Source: Paludibacter sp.
Lineage (GTDB): Bacteria; Bacteroidota; Bacteroidia; Bacteroidales; Paludibacteraceae
Length of the DNA stretch: 64,000 nucleotides
Assembly: GCA_028692715.1 (NCBI GenBank)
Contig: JAQUWU010000008.1
Location: forward strand, 1-64,000
Direction: 5' to 3'
The notes under the pieces were generated by a model. That model had not been told where the DNA came from. It made no database searches and saw only the letters and a list, made by a program, of their open reading frames with translations. The position numbers were made by a program, and so were the translations under genes. Below, in pieces: positions 45,315 through 53,983 of this stretch (positions are counted from its first letter, which is position 1; every line of letters starts with the position of its first letter).

Positions 45315-47819
45315 TCAACTCATTACAATTTCAATTGGAATCTGAATCATCGCTTTAACTGTTGAGTATAGTTCAACAGTTTCTGCAGGGGTATCCAATG
45401 AAACGACTAAAGAGTAACGAGCCCTAGCATTGTATTTTCTAAGATTATGTCTTTCTCGCCACCAACCAATAATAGGATAAATAGCAATTAAATTGCATTC
45501 GGCCATTTCAGATGCAGTTCCTTCCCAAATATCAGAATGAATTGAGCCAACATCTCTATTATTCTTTCCAATTACCCAACGCCCACTTCCAGAATTAGTG
45601 TCAGGTTTATCATCATCATCCTCTCTCGCATCTTTATTGATTCTTTTTTTGAATTCATCCTCTGTTTCATTGATATTATTTATTTCAAATCTTAAACCAT
45701 AAGACTGATAACGATATTTATCTTTCCAACCAATCTCACCCGCACCCGGTTCAATAAAATAGGATAATGTAATTCTAAATCTAACGGGAGTTTCTCCCAA
45801 AGATGTCAACAAATCAGTAGGCCAAGGCAAATCAAAGAAATGCATTTCATTCGTTTTGTACGAACCATTTTCTTTAATATACGGTTGAATAGTTTCTTGA
45901 GCGACAAAAGTTAATCCATTTTCAAAGCTATAAAGTGCACGATTTATATCAGGCACTCCATAGCCACAAGTTCTAAGCAATCCTCGTACTTCCTTTGCTT
46001 TAGATTTTAAATTTATATCAAATTGTTGAATCATTTGTTCAGTCCATGAGGCAGAATGAACAATAAGAGCTCTAATTGTTTCAGGCCAAGCATTTGGATA
46101 AATATATTGGATTTTAGCAGCCAGCCAAGATGCTTCCGCAGTAGCTGCACTAGTAGCATTTATAGTATCAAACTGTCTAATATTAAAATGCTTTGAGGTC
46201 GATAATAATTCAAGATCGTCATAACCTTCAAATAAATTTTCGCCTCTTTTAACGAGATTGCCACCTTCGAATAAAACTTCCGGTTTGATTGGCCATTTTT
46301 TATCCCATAAATTAGAAGTTGAACTATATGGTGAAATTTCACCAATTTGGGCAACACGTTCTAAATGATCATAACGAGAATCTTTGATTAAAACTTTCTC
46401 TGTAAAAGCACCAATGGTTAGAGCATTCCATGATTGAGCTGGATTCTGAACAGAAAAAAGCTGATTTCCTTTTGGATAGTTTGACCAATACTCACTAGGA
46501 ACATTACCTGCAGAAATGATAAATAGTCTTTGATTTCGAGCTTTTCCGTAACTCATAATATCAATTGCTCCCGACCAGGAAGAGGGTCTCCCTTTATCAA
46601 CGTCTGTTTTTGAGGTGACAGCCATACAAAACAATAATACTTGTTCAGGATTTCGAGCTTCTGCTCTATAGACTGCTTGTTCTGTAATATCACCCCAATG
46701 TTCCTTCCTTGACTGACCAACGTTGGGAAGTATTTTTACAGAGCATAACTTATGAGTAAGTATCACTTGTCCTTTTGATTCTAAGTCTCTCTGAAGATTT
46801 CCATATTCTACTAAACCAGCCATTAAAGTACCATGTCCATTGGGCCCAACGATTTCAGATCTATCATCAGTTCTCCATGAAGGGTCAACAGTTAAACAGT
46901 TAGCATCATCAATGATAGGCAATAAAAGCATATGCCCATTATTAACCCCCGAATCCAGAATACATACTTTGATATTTGTTTCTTCGATTTGTAATCTATT
47001 TAAAAGATCTTGAGCCCATTCAATCTGCCCAATATTACTCTCATTAATCCAGAAACTTGCAGCTTCTTGACCTATTCTAAATTCTGCAAGTAAATCTGTA
47101 GCTGAAATCAATGACGTTAGTTGAACTCGATTTGCATAAATAAGAAGAACAGCTCTTTCCGGAAATTGCAAAGCACTTCCTTTAAATGAGATTTGCAATT
47201 CTTGAAGAATGTTGGTAAACGAAGATACTTGCTCATTAAAATCAAGTAAGTCATCTATTCTTAACCAGACCTCACACCAAGTAGGCTGTTCATTTGGAAT
47301 TAAAACTTTCTCCTGTTGTGACCAAAACGATTCTAATAAGGCCAATTGTACATCTTCAATACTATTTACAAGAGGTGCATTCTTTGGATTGCCAGAGGGA
47401 GTGTTTTTATTATCATTAGCATAATCCTGAATTTTTTCAATAAAAATGGCTTCTTTACCTTGAGGTATATAAACAATAGCTTTAATCTCCTCAACACCAT
47501 CATTTTCCACTGTTCTAACACTTAAAAGCCTAATACCTTTATTAATATTTTCAAGACTTTTTGTAATTAAATCTGAATTCAAACCACTTTTAAATTCTAA
47601 ATAAGTACCTTGATGAGTAGGCAAAGACATTGCTTCTCGTTCTTGCTTTTCATCAATAGATTGTTGACGAATACTATCAAATCTTGAAATCAGATATTGG
47701 GAATGAGGTATCCTATCTCTTTCTGGTATATTTAATTTTCCACCTCCGCTTAATGTCGTTGTAAATTTTTCTGATTTAACAACACCCTGTAAAAAAATGT
47801 GTTCATGTGATTGAGCCAT
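45315..47819 (-). CDS. ietS: Subtilisin-like (S8) protease, IetS-like partner of the AAA ATPase
   Basis: 834-residue serine protease. The catalytic triad is Asp289 (ILDSG), His329 (NGHGTLMAG) and Ser557 (in NATSAATAEASW, in place of the canonical GTSMA), with the oxyanion Asn in IISAGNV. No signal peptide, so it is cytosolic, unlike most subtilases. The N-terminal 250 residues are a distinct domain (LQGVVKSEKFTTTLSGGG at the start); the C-terminal 200 resemble a jelly-roll/P-domain-like region. It lies 19 nt after an AAA ATPase gene. This pair matches the IetA-IetS organisation known from Agrobacterium plasmid incompatibility (toxin-antitoxin-like) and later reported as an antiphage system. 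Confidence 0.85.
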   Translation of the reverse strand: MAQSHEHIFLQGVVKSEKFTTTLSGGGKLNIPERDRIPHSQYLISRFDSIRQQSIDEKQEREAMSLPTHQGTYLEFKSGLNSDLITKSLENINKGIRLLSVRTVENDGVEEIKAIVYIPQGKEAIFIEKIQDYANDNKNTPSGNPKNAPLVNSIEDVQLALLESFWSQQEKVLIPNEQPTWCEVWLRIDDLLDFNEQVSSFTNILQELQISFKGSALQFPERAVLLIYANRVQLTSLISATDLLAEFRIGQEAASFWINESNIGQIEWAQDLLNRLQIEETNIKVCILDSGVNNGHMLLLPIIDDANCLTVDPSWRTDDRSEIVGPNGHGTLMAGLVEYGNLQRDLESKGQVILTHKLCSVKILPNVGQSRKEHWGDITEQAVYRAEARNPEQVLLFCMAVTSKTDVDKGRPSSWSGAIDIMSYGKARNQRLFIISAGNVPSEYWSNYPKGNQLFSVQNPAQSWNALTIGAFTEKVLIKDSRYDHLERVAQIGEISPYSSTSNLWDKKWPIKPEVLFEGGNLVKRGENLFEGYDDLELLSTSKHFNIRQFDTINATSAATAEASWLAAKIQYIYPNAWPETIRALIVHSASWTEQMIQQFDINLKSKAKEVRGLLRTCGYGVPDINRALYSFENGLTFVAQETIQPYIKENGSYKTNEMHFFDLPWPTDLLTSLGETPVRFRITLSYFIEPGAGEIGWKDKYRYQSYGLRFEINNINETEDEFKKRINKDAREDDDDKPDTNSGSGRWVIGKNNRDVGSIHSDIWEGTASEMAECNLIAIYPIIGWWRERHNLRKYNARARYSLVVSLDTPAETVELYSTVKAMIQIPIEIVMS

Positions 47820-47838
47820 AGTATATGATTAAAAAAAG

Positions 47839-48792
47839 TCATTGTTGATAAGCCGCTTTTCTATCATTAATCATCTTTAAAAGTAAGATATTATCCACTT
47901 TATCTTTATCTGTCAATATGCTTTCTTTGATTGAATCAAAGCAAGCTTGTGAAATTTCTGCATGGCTCAAACTATCAAGTTCCTCTATAATTGAGTTTAA
48001 ATCTATATTTTTGCCATAAATACCGAGTCTATTTTTCAATAATAAGAGCTTTTCTTGACTAGAAGGAAGTTTGTAATGCAACACATCATCAAACCGTCTA
48101 AATAAAGCTTGATCAAGTAAACCTAAATTGTTAGTTGCAGCAATGATTAAACTATCTGAATTATCTCTTTCAATAAACTGAAGAAATGAATTTAGAACTC
48201 GCCTCATTTCACCTACATCATTATCCTTTCCTCTGTTAGCTCCAATTGCATCAAACTCATCAAAGAGATATACGCCTGGACGTTCTTCAATTAAATCAAA
48301 CACTTGACGAAGCTTGGCACTGGTTTCACCCATAAACTTAGTAACCATTTTGTCCATTAGAATTACATACAAAGGCAATTCTAGTTCATTCGCAATAATA
48401 GAAGCAGTCATTGTTTTTCCAGTTCCTGGAGGACCTGATAAAAGAATCTTTCTGCGATTTTCCAAGTTATGTCTTTTTAATTTTTCAACCTGAATATATT
48501 CATTTATAATGCGTTCAATTCTTTCTAAAATAATATCAGATACAATTAAATCCGACAAACGTTCAAAAGGCTCTACTTCAAGAATTAATCCTTCAAGGTT
48601 TTGATTTAATGGCTTAATTCTTAACTTGTTTAACTTCGATTTATCAACGATCTTTCTTAATTCATCTGCAAGACTAGTATGTCCAAGCTTAGCCTCATGC
48701 GCAGCTATTTGTAGTGCTACCGTCGTAAATTTTTCATTTTCACCATCGAAGTGAGTCTTGATTAGAGCCTTTATTTGATCAGCATTAGCCAT
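47839..48792 (-). CDS. ietA: AAA+ ATPase, IetA-like
   Basis: 317 residues. N-terminal helical part 1-100, then an AAA domain with Walker A GPPGTGKT (120-127), Walker B VYLFDEFD (174-181), sensor-1 ATNN and the arginine-finger region FRRFDD. Family type: FtsH/CDC48-like single-AAA proteins (MGETSAKLRQVFDL). Its only partner is the subtilase immediately downstream, and the two share a transcript. In IetAS, the ATPase is thought to act with or restrain the protease. The -7 box TAACTTTG at 48831-48838 (minus) is a likely promoter. Pair assigned by gene order and architecture; a database search would confirm. Confidence 0.85.
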   Translation of the reverse strand: MANADQIKALIKTHFDGENEKFTTVALQIAAHEAKLGHTSLADELRKIVDKSKLNKLRIKPLNQNLEGLILEVEPFERLSDLIVSDIILERIERIINEYIQVEKLKRHNLENRRKILLSGPPGTGKTMTASIIANELELPLYVILMDKMVTKFMGETSAKLRQVFDLIEERPGVYLFDEFDAIGANRGKDNDVGEMRRVLNSFLQFIERDNSDSLIIAATNNLGLLDQALFRRFDDVLHYKLPSSQEKLLLLKNRLGIYGKNIDLNSIIEELDSLSHAEISQACFDSIKESILTDKDKVDNILLLKMINDRKAAYQQ

Positions 48793-48830
48793 TTATAGTA
48801 AATTTTATCAATTTTCAAAAAAATATGTGC

Positions 48831-48838
48831 CAAAGTTA
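48831..48838 (-). promoter_or_regulatory. -7 element of the ietA-ietS pair
   Basis: TAACTTTG on the minus strand, 39 nt before the ATG; no TTTG partner at the expected distance. Confidence 0.45.
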
Positions 48839-49169
48839 ATCAGAAATATTGTACTGTATATCATATTATTTATATTTTAATTCAATTTTTTAAACATTTT
48901 ACTTACATTTTGAATTTCATTCTCAATAGTACAATTAACAATTCCTTTGGATAGTTTTGATGCAAATAAATAGTAGATATTACGAACTAATCATTTATTC
49001 TTGTTTTTTCCAAAACATATTCATGCCTTCTAGTGTTTTTATTTTTCACTTTATCTTCCTTGTGAGGTTTGTGAAAACTATTCATTAATCAACAATCTAC
49101 AAAAAAAAACTTACTACATTTATACAAGACTGAGCAATTTACATTTATTAATCGTTAGGGGAAAATAAA
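48839..49169. other. AT-rich gene-free region
   Basis: About 330 nt between the IetAS-like pair and the decayed gene. No coding frame, RNA gene or repeat was found in it. Confidence 0.4.
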
Positions 49170-49794
49170 ATGAAAAAAAAAGATAAAACTTAAAAAAGAA
49201 AGTTTTGAATATTGTATTTATCGGAAGGTTGGTCCAGCGGTTAAGTCTTTTCTATCCGCATACTTTGGTGATAAACTGCTGCAACTTGAACCGGAGTCTT
49301 ATTCTGAAATAGAAACAGCAATTCAAAAAAACATCTATTACAATGCCTGAACAATCCCCGATATTTTGTATAATCATCGTACAATAAAAGACACTGATGA
49401 GTTTGATAATGTGTTTGCAAATTTCACAAAACCCAACGCAGCTATTACATGGCCTGCTACCCAACATTGGTTTGATTGGGATTATAACACTCTGGACGAC
49501 AAAAACACTTTTCTTGAAGATGTTCATGATTTTGAGTTAAATGAAGCCGAACGCCAAGCAAAAAAGATTGTTGAAGTAGCGGACAAACTCATAAACGATA
49601 CTCAAAACTTTACAGTTTATATGAAAGCCGGATATCAGGCATTAAACCCTGCTGCAAGAAAGTTCATGGAAAACCATGCGATTTTCTACTTAACAATACT
49701 TTCTGAGAATGGTTTTAAAGTGCTTCAAAAACAAATTGATATAATGAATGAAGTTATATTAGAAGAACTGTTTTCAATTATTCAGAATCAATAA
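49170..49794 (+). pseudogene. Decayed gene of unknown family
   Basis: From 49193 a frame reads KKESFEYCIYRKVGPAVKSFLSAYFGDKLLQLEPESYSEIETAIQKNIYYNA, stops at TGA (49348-49350) and continues unbroken as TIPDILYNHRTIKDTDEFDNVF up to 49794. The ATG at 49170 is one base out of frame, the shift falling in a 9-A run. One frameshift and one TGA (probably from TGG) thus break a protein of about 205 residues. The distal 142 codons alone have only a TTG start (49366). It is helical and charged with no motif I recognise. It lies beside the IetAS-like pair. Confidence 0.65.
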
Positions 49795-49962
49795 TTATAT
49801 TATTGAGCATCAATAATATAACAAAATGAAATATAATGTTGTTCGATAAACTATTTTTGGGATACTTACATTATACCAACTAATAATAATTTTTGAAAAT
49901 GTTCTTTCAGGAAAATAATAAATGAAATTAAATTGATTGAACAATATAAAATTTATTTGCAC

Positions 49963-50005
49963 AAAAAAGGTTGATTCAATAATTTTTGAATCAACCTTTT
50001 TTTTT
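49963..50005. terminator. Terminator of the decayed gene and queA
   Basis: AAAAAAGGTTGATTCAA pairs with TTGAATCAACC plus T9 (stem 49969-49979 with 49986-49996); bidirectional between convergent reading directions. Confidence 0.88.
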
Positions 50006-50024
50006 ATACTCCTAAATATTTTTC

Positions 50025-51074
50025 TTAGATAATCAACATAGCATCGCCATAAACTCCGAATTTATAGCCTTCTTTTATAGCCAATTCGTAGGCACTCATT
50101 ACCTGATCGTAATCGCCAAAGGCAGCCGCAAGCATAATTAGAGTAGAATATGGTAAATTGAAATTAGTGATCAATGCATTTGCAACCGTAAAATCATAGG
50201 GTGGAAAAATGAATTTATTTGTCCAACCTTCGTAAGGTTTAATTTTACCACTGGTTCCAACAACGGTTTCCAAGGCACGCATAACAGTAACTCCAACAGC
50301 ACAAATACTACGATTTTCATCTTTAGCTTTGTTTACTATTTCAGCCGTTTCAGCCGTAACATTCATTTGTTCTGAATCCATTTTGTGTTTTGTCAGATCT
50401 TCCACATCAATTTCACGAAAATTACCCAAACTCATATGCGAAGTAATAAACGAACTTTCAATTCCTTTAATTTCCATGCGTTTCAATAACTCACGACTAA
50501 AATGCATACCCGCTGCAGGAGCCGAAACGGCGCCTTCATTCTTTGCAAAAATAGTTTGGAAACGATCTGAGTCATCTGATTCAACAGGACGGATGATATT
50601 CTTAGGAAGTGGCGTTTCGCCTAATGCATACAATCCTTTTTTGAATTCTTCATGTGTGCCATCAAAAAGGAACCGTAATGTACGTCCACGCGAAGTAGTA
50701 TTGTCAATAACTTCAGCAACAATTGAATCGTCTTCACCAAAGTATAGTTTATTACCAATACGGATTTTACGTGCCGGTTCAACAAGAACATCCCAAAGAC
50801 GCATTTCGTGATTTAATTCACGCAAAAGAAAAACTTCAATTTGGGCTCCTGTTTTTTCTTTATTTCCATACAAACGGGCAGGAAACACTTTTGTATCATT
50901 AAAAATGAACAAATCATTTTCGTTAAAATACTCTAGAACATCCTTGAAAGTACGGTGTTCTATTTCACCGGAATTACGGTGAAGAACCATTAAACGCGAT
51001 TCGTCACGATGTTTGGAGGGATATTGAGCAATTAACTCATCCGGCAAATTGAATTTAAACTTAGATAACTTCAT
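50025..51074 (-). CDS. queA: tRNA preQ1(34) S-adenosylmethionine ribosyltransferase-isomerase
   Basis: Adds the epoxycyclopentane ring to preQ1 in tRNA during queuosine synthesis. 349 residues. Family start [33 protein letters not shown], then [30 protein letters not shown] and [13 protein letters not shown], with the final [12 protein letters not shown] near the C-terminus. It is the last gene of a conserved Bacteroidetes cluster (ftsX-DUF3098-uppP-truB-queA, here with a short gap to truB). No tgt or queC/D/E gene is visible in the window. Confidence 0.96.
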   Translation of the reverse strand: MKLSKFKFNLPDELIAQYPSKHRDESRLMVLHRNSGEIEHRTFKDVLEYFNENDLFIFNDTKVFPARLYGNKEKTGAQIEVFLLRELNHEMRLWDVLVEPARKIRIGNKLYFGEDDSIVAEVIDNTTSRGRTLRFLFDGTHEEFKKGLYALGETPLPKNIIRPVESDDSDRFQTIFAKNEGAVSAPAAGMHFSRELLKRMEIKGIESSFITSHMSLGNFREIDVEDLTKHKMDSEQMNVTAETAEIVNKAKDENRSICAVGVTVMRALETVVGTSGKIKPYEGWTNKFIFPPYDFTVANALITNFNLPYSTLIMLAAAFGDYDQVMSAYELAIKEGYKFGVYGDAMLII

Positions 51075-51107
51075 ATATTTTTTGTTTATTTGTTTTTAGT
51101 TGATTGG

Positions 51108-51830
51108 TTAATTAGATGATTGGATGATTGGATTCTGATTCTTTAAAATGTCCTGTTCGATATGTTGAACCAATTCTTCAATTTGCCAGCAATCATCCAA
51201 TAGAACTTTCCCAATTCTGGTTCTTTCCAACGCAATTAAGTGTGCTCCACTTTCTAAAGCCAAACCAATGTCTCGCGCCAAAGCCCTGATATAAGTTCCT
51301 TTACTGCACACTACTTTTATTTTAAGCACAGGTAAAGAAAAATCCAACACTTCAATCTCATCTATAACCAATAATTTGGGTTTTAGTTCAACTTCCTGTC
51401 CATCACGTGCATAGTCATAAGCCCGCTTACCATCAACTTTCACCGCTGAATAAGCGGGTGGAACCTGCCATATTTCTCCTAAAAATTGTGGAATAACTTT
51501 ATCTATCAACTCTCGGGTAATATGTTCGGTTGGGAAAGTACCATCAACGGGTAGTTCCAAATCAAATGATGGTGTGGTGGCTCCTAATTCCAGTGTAGCA
51601 ATATATTCTTTTGTCTGATATTGAAACGATTCTATTAATTTAGTTGCTTTACCAGTACAAATTATCATTACTCCGGTTGCCAAGGGGTCGAGTGTTCCGG
51701 CATGTCCAACCTTTAGTTTTTTCATTTTCAGCGTCTTATGCAGCTTCCAGCGAATTTTACTCACCAGATTAAACGAAGTCCAATTTAATGGTTTTGCTAC
51801 ATACAACACTTCACCTTTAATAAAATCCAT
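51108..51830 (-). CDS. truB: tRNA pseudouridine(55) synthase
   Basis: Makes pseudouridine 55 in the T-loop of tRNA. 240 residues. KPLNWTSFNLVSKIR is the N-terminal start, and KVGHAGTLDPLATGVMII holds the catalytic Asp in AGTLDPLA. Then PPAYSAVKVDGKRAYDYAR and CSKGTYIRALARDIG complete the catalytic fold. The C-terminus is short and lacks the PUA extension of E. coli TruB, as is common in this phylum. Located between uppP and queA on the same strand with gaps of 57 and 33 nt. Confidence 0.95.
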   Translation of the reverse strand: MDFIKGEVLYVAKPLNWTSFNLVSKIRWKLHKTLKMKKLKVGHAGTLDPLATGVMIICTGKATKLIESFQYQTKEYIATLELGATTPSFDLELPVDGTFPTEHITRELIDKVIPQFLGEIWQVPPAYSAVKVDGKRAYDYARDGQEVELKPKLLVIDEIEVLDFSLPVLKIKVVCSKGTYIRALARDIGLALESGAHLIALERTRIGKVLLDDCWQIEELVQHIEQDILKNQNPIIQSSN

Positions 51831-51887
51831 TTCAACTTTTTAAAAACGTCCGCTAAACGTTTTGAATTATTTAATCTGTAAACTATT

Positions 51888-52682
51888 CTACATTATATCC
51901 AAATCAATTCCGAAGGCTAATAATATCAATATCAAAGCACCTACAATAATTCTATAATAACCAAATGCTTTAAATCCATACTTGGTTAGAAATCCGATAA
52001 AGAATTTTATGGCTGCCATTGCAACTAAAAAAGCCACTACATTTCCTATCAAAAGAGTAGTTAGGTTTTCTGTCAACAGAGTTGTTCCGGTAGGCTCTAA
52101 AAGAAGCTTTAATAATTTATAACCGGAAGCTGCCGCCATAGTTGGCACCGCTAAGAAAAAGGAAAATTCTGCTGCATTTTTCCTACTCAACTTTGTTGTC
52201 ATTCCACCTACGATGGTAGCCATTGATCGTGAAACACCGGGAATCATGGCAATACATTGATAAAGCCCGATTTTCAGAGAACGTTTCCAATCCATTGTTT
52301 GATTTTCTTCCGGTTTATTAAACCATTTATCGACAAACAACATTAAAATACCTCCCAGAACAAGCATTATTGCAACAACCGTTACATTTTCGAGTAAATC
52401 GTCGATATAATCACTTAACAAAAAACCTAATACTAATGCAGGAAAAACTGCAATGATAAGCTTCCAATAAAAGTCCCAACTTTGAAAAAAACGTTTCCAG
52501 TATAAAACAATAACCGAAAGGATAGCACCAAATTGAATATTTACGGTGAATGCTTTTACGAACTCTGTACTTTCAATAGCCAGTAATTTCTGTGCAATTA
52601 TCATATGACCTGTTGAAGAAACAGGTAAAAATTCTGTTATTCCTTCAACAATGGCAATGATAATTGTCTGTATTAAATTCAT
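51888..52682 (-). CDS. uppP: Undecaprenyl-diphosphatase
   Basis: Integral membrane phosphatase that recycles undecaprenyl pyrophosphate for peptidoglycan and other envelope polymers; gives bacitracin resistance when overproduced. 264 residues, about 8 helices. Active-site motifs [15 protein letters not shown] near the N-terminus and [17 protein letters not shown] in the middle. It begins 2 nt after the stop of the DUF3098 gene, so the two are coupled. Confidence 0.96.
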   Translation of the reverse strand: MNLIQTIIIAIVEGITEFLPVSSTGHMIIAQKLLAIESTEFVKAFTVNIQFGAILSVIVLYWKRFFQSWDFYWKLIIAVFPALVLGFLLSDYIDDLLENVTVVAIMLVLGGILMLFVDKWFNKPEENQTMDWKRSLKIGLYQCIAMIPGVSRSMATIVGGMTTKLSRKNAAEFSFFLAVPTMAAASGYKLLKLLLEPTGTTLLTENLTTLLIGNVVAFLVAMAAIKFFIGFLTKYGFKAFGYYRIIVGALILILLAFGIDLDIM

Positions 52683-52684
52683 GC

Positions 52685-52912
52685 TTATTTTGCTTTAGGT
52701 TTATACAAAATAGCAAAAATAATAAACAAAAAACCAAAAAAAGAAGTCATTGGACCAACAGTGATGCGACGAACGCTAAAAATATCCGGATTAAATTCAG
52801 TTCCTGTGGTGGAACCCGACATAAGAAAAAATCCCAATACAATTATTGCAAACCCTACAGCAATCAATATTAAATTGATTTTTCCAAGGGTGAAACGTTT
52901 ATTTTCTTCCAT
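52685..52912 (-). CDS. DUF3098 family membrane protein
   Basis: 75 residues with two membrane helices ([23 protein letters not shown] and [16 protein letters not shown]). The motif [16 protein letters not shown] and the position directly between ftsX and uppP are the family hallmark in Bacteroidetes; the function is unknown but conserved linkage suggests a part in cell-envelope synthesis or division. Confidence 0.88.
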   Translation of the reverse strand: MEENKRFTLGKINLILIAVGFAIIVLGFFLMSGSTTGTEFNPDIFSVRRITVGPMTSFFGFLFIIFAILYKPKAK

Positions 52913-52991
52913 ATTTATTATTCGTTAATTAGTTAATTGCTTAATAAGGTGATTTGGTGATTTTCAGAAAGTGCACATTAATATAAATCTC

Positions 52992-53075
52992 ACTGATAAC
53001 TGTTTACTGCTAACTGTTTACTGCTAACTGCTAACTGTTCACTGCTAACTGCTAACTGCTAACTGTTCACTGTTT
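52992..53075. repeat. Heptamer minisatellite (12 units)
   Basis: Twelve perfect-length 7-nt units of the form ACTGNNN (ACTGCTA six times, ACTGTTT three times, ACTGTTC twice, ACTGATA once), ending exactly at the last base of ftsX. It fills the gap between ftsX and the DUF3098 gene. Confidence 0.9.
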
Positions 53076-53956
53076 TAAATAAAATACATATCATTCGAAC
53101 TCATTTTCAAGTATCTGCCAACTGCGATATAAGATGATATTGCAGAAAGTAAAATACCCAGAAAGATTACGATAAAAGAAACCATAAAAGCAGTCATGGG
53201 CTGTATCATCATTCCCTGCAATCCAAACTCATTCTGCATATAAATCACCATTCCTACAAGGAGTAAAATAGAAATTATTGCTGCAATAAGCCCATTCAAC
53301 ATGCTTCTCCCAATATAGGGCTTTCGAATAAACCAACGGGTTGCACCCACTAATTTCATGGTATTTATCAAAAAACGATTAGAATACACTGTCAGACGGA
53401 TCGTATTATTAATCAGAGCAATAGAGATAAATAGCAATATCGCCGCCAAAGCTATCAGTATTATACTCATTTTTTTTATGTTTTCGTTAACCAATGTTAC
53501 CATGTCTTTTTGATACGCCACCCGATTGATATGTTCGAATTTTCTTAATTTCGTTTCAATCATATTCACGCTGTCGACACTGGCATAGTCTGCGTTCAGT
53601 TTCACTTCAAGTGATGCCATAAGTGGATTATATCCCAAAAACTTCTGAGGGTCTTCACCAAGACTAGCAATGTGATCTTTCAACGCTTCTTCTTTCGAAA
53701 CAAAATCTACAGATTTTGCATAGGGTGAAGCCAATAGATATTTTTCTATTCTTTTAGCCGATTGATTTCCTATCTGATCATCAAGAATGATAGATAAATT
53801 AATATTTTCCTTCACATAGCGACTCATATCACGAGCCACAAAAAGTAACAAACAAATCATTCCTACTAAAAAAAGCACCAAAGACATGCTAAAAGTAGAG
53901 GTAAAATGAACGTTTGCGAAAGGATGTTTCCTTTTTATTGTTTTTTCTTTTGACAT
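53075..53956 (-). CDS. ftsX: Cell division ABC-type permease FtsX
   Basis: Membrane partner of FtsE that regulates peptidoglycan hydrolases at the septum. 293 residues from the ATG at 53956; a TTG at 53980 in frame is less likely. Topology: cytoplasmic N-terminus, TM1 (about 27-47, FSMSLVLFLVGMICLLLFVA), a periplasmic domain (about 50-160), then three C-terminal helices with the FtsX motif LKLVGATRWFIRKP-like (MKLVGATRWFIRKPY). ftsE is not adjacent. Starts 27 nt after the YfhO gene. Confidence 0.93.
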   Translation of the reverse strand: MSKEKTIKRKHPFANVHFTSTFSMSLVLFLVGMICLLLFVARDMSRYVKENINLSIILDDQIGNQSAKRIEKYLLASPYAKSVDFVSKEEALKDHIASLGEDPQKFLGYNPLMASLEVKLNADYASVDSVNMIETKLRKFEHINRVAYQKDMVTLVNENIKKMSIILIALAAILLFISIALINNTIRLTVYSNRFLINTMKLVGATRWFIRKPYIGRSMLNGLIAAIISILLLVGMVIYMQNEFGLQGMMIQPMTAFMVSFIVIFLGILLSAISSYIAVGRYLKMSSNDMYFI

Positions 53957-53983
53957 CAAAATAATTTTTTTCGAATTCAATCT

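Noticed and set aside
50329..50811. A 160-codon open frame on the plus strand
   Set aside because: Fully antisense to queA with no ribosome-binding site or recognisable domain.
52992..53075. Possible CRISPR-like array
   Set aside because: Units are only 7 nt with no spacers; it is a simple tandem repeat, and no cas genes are present.
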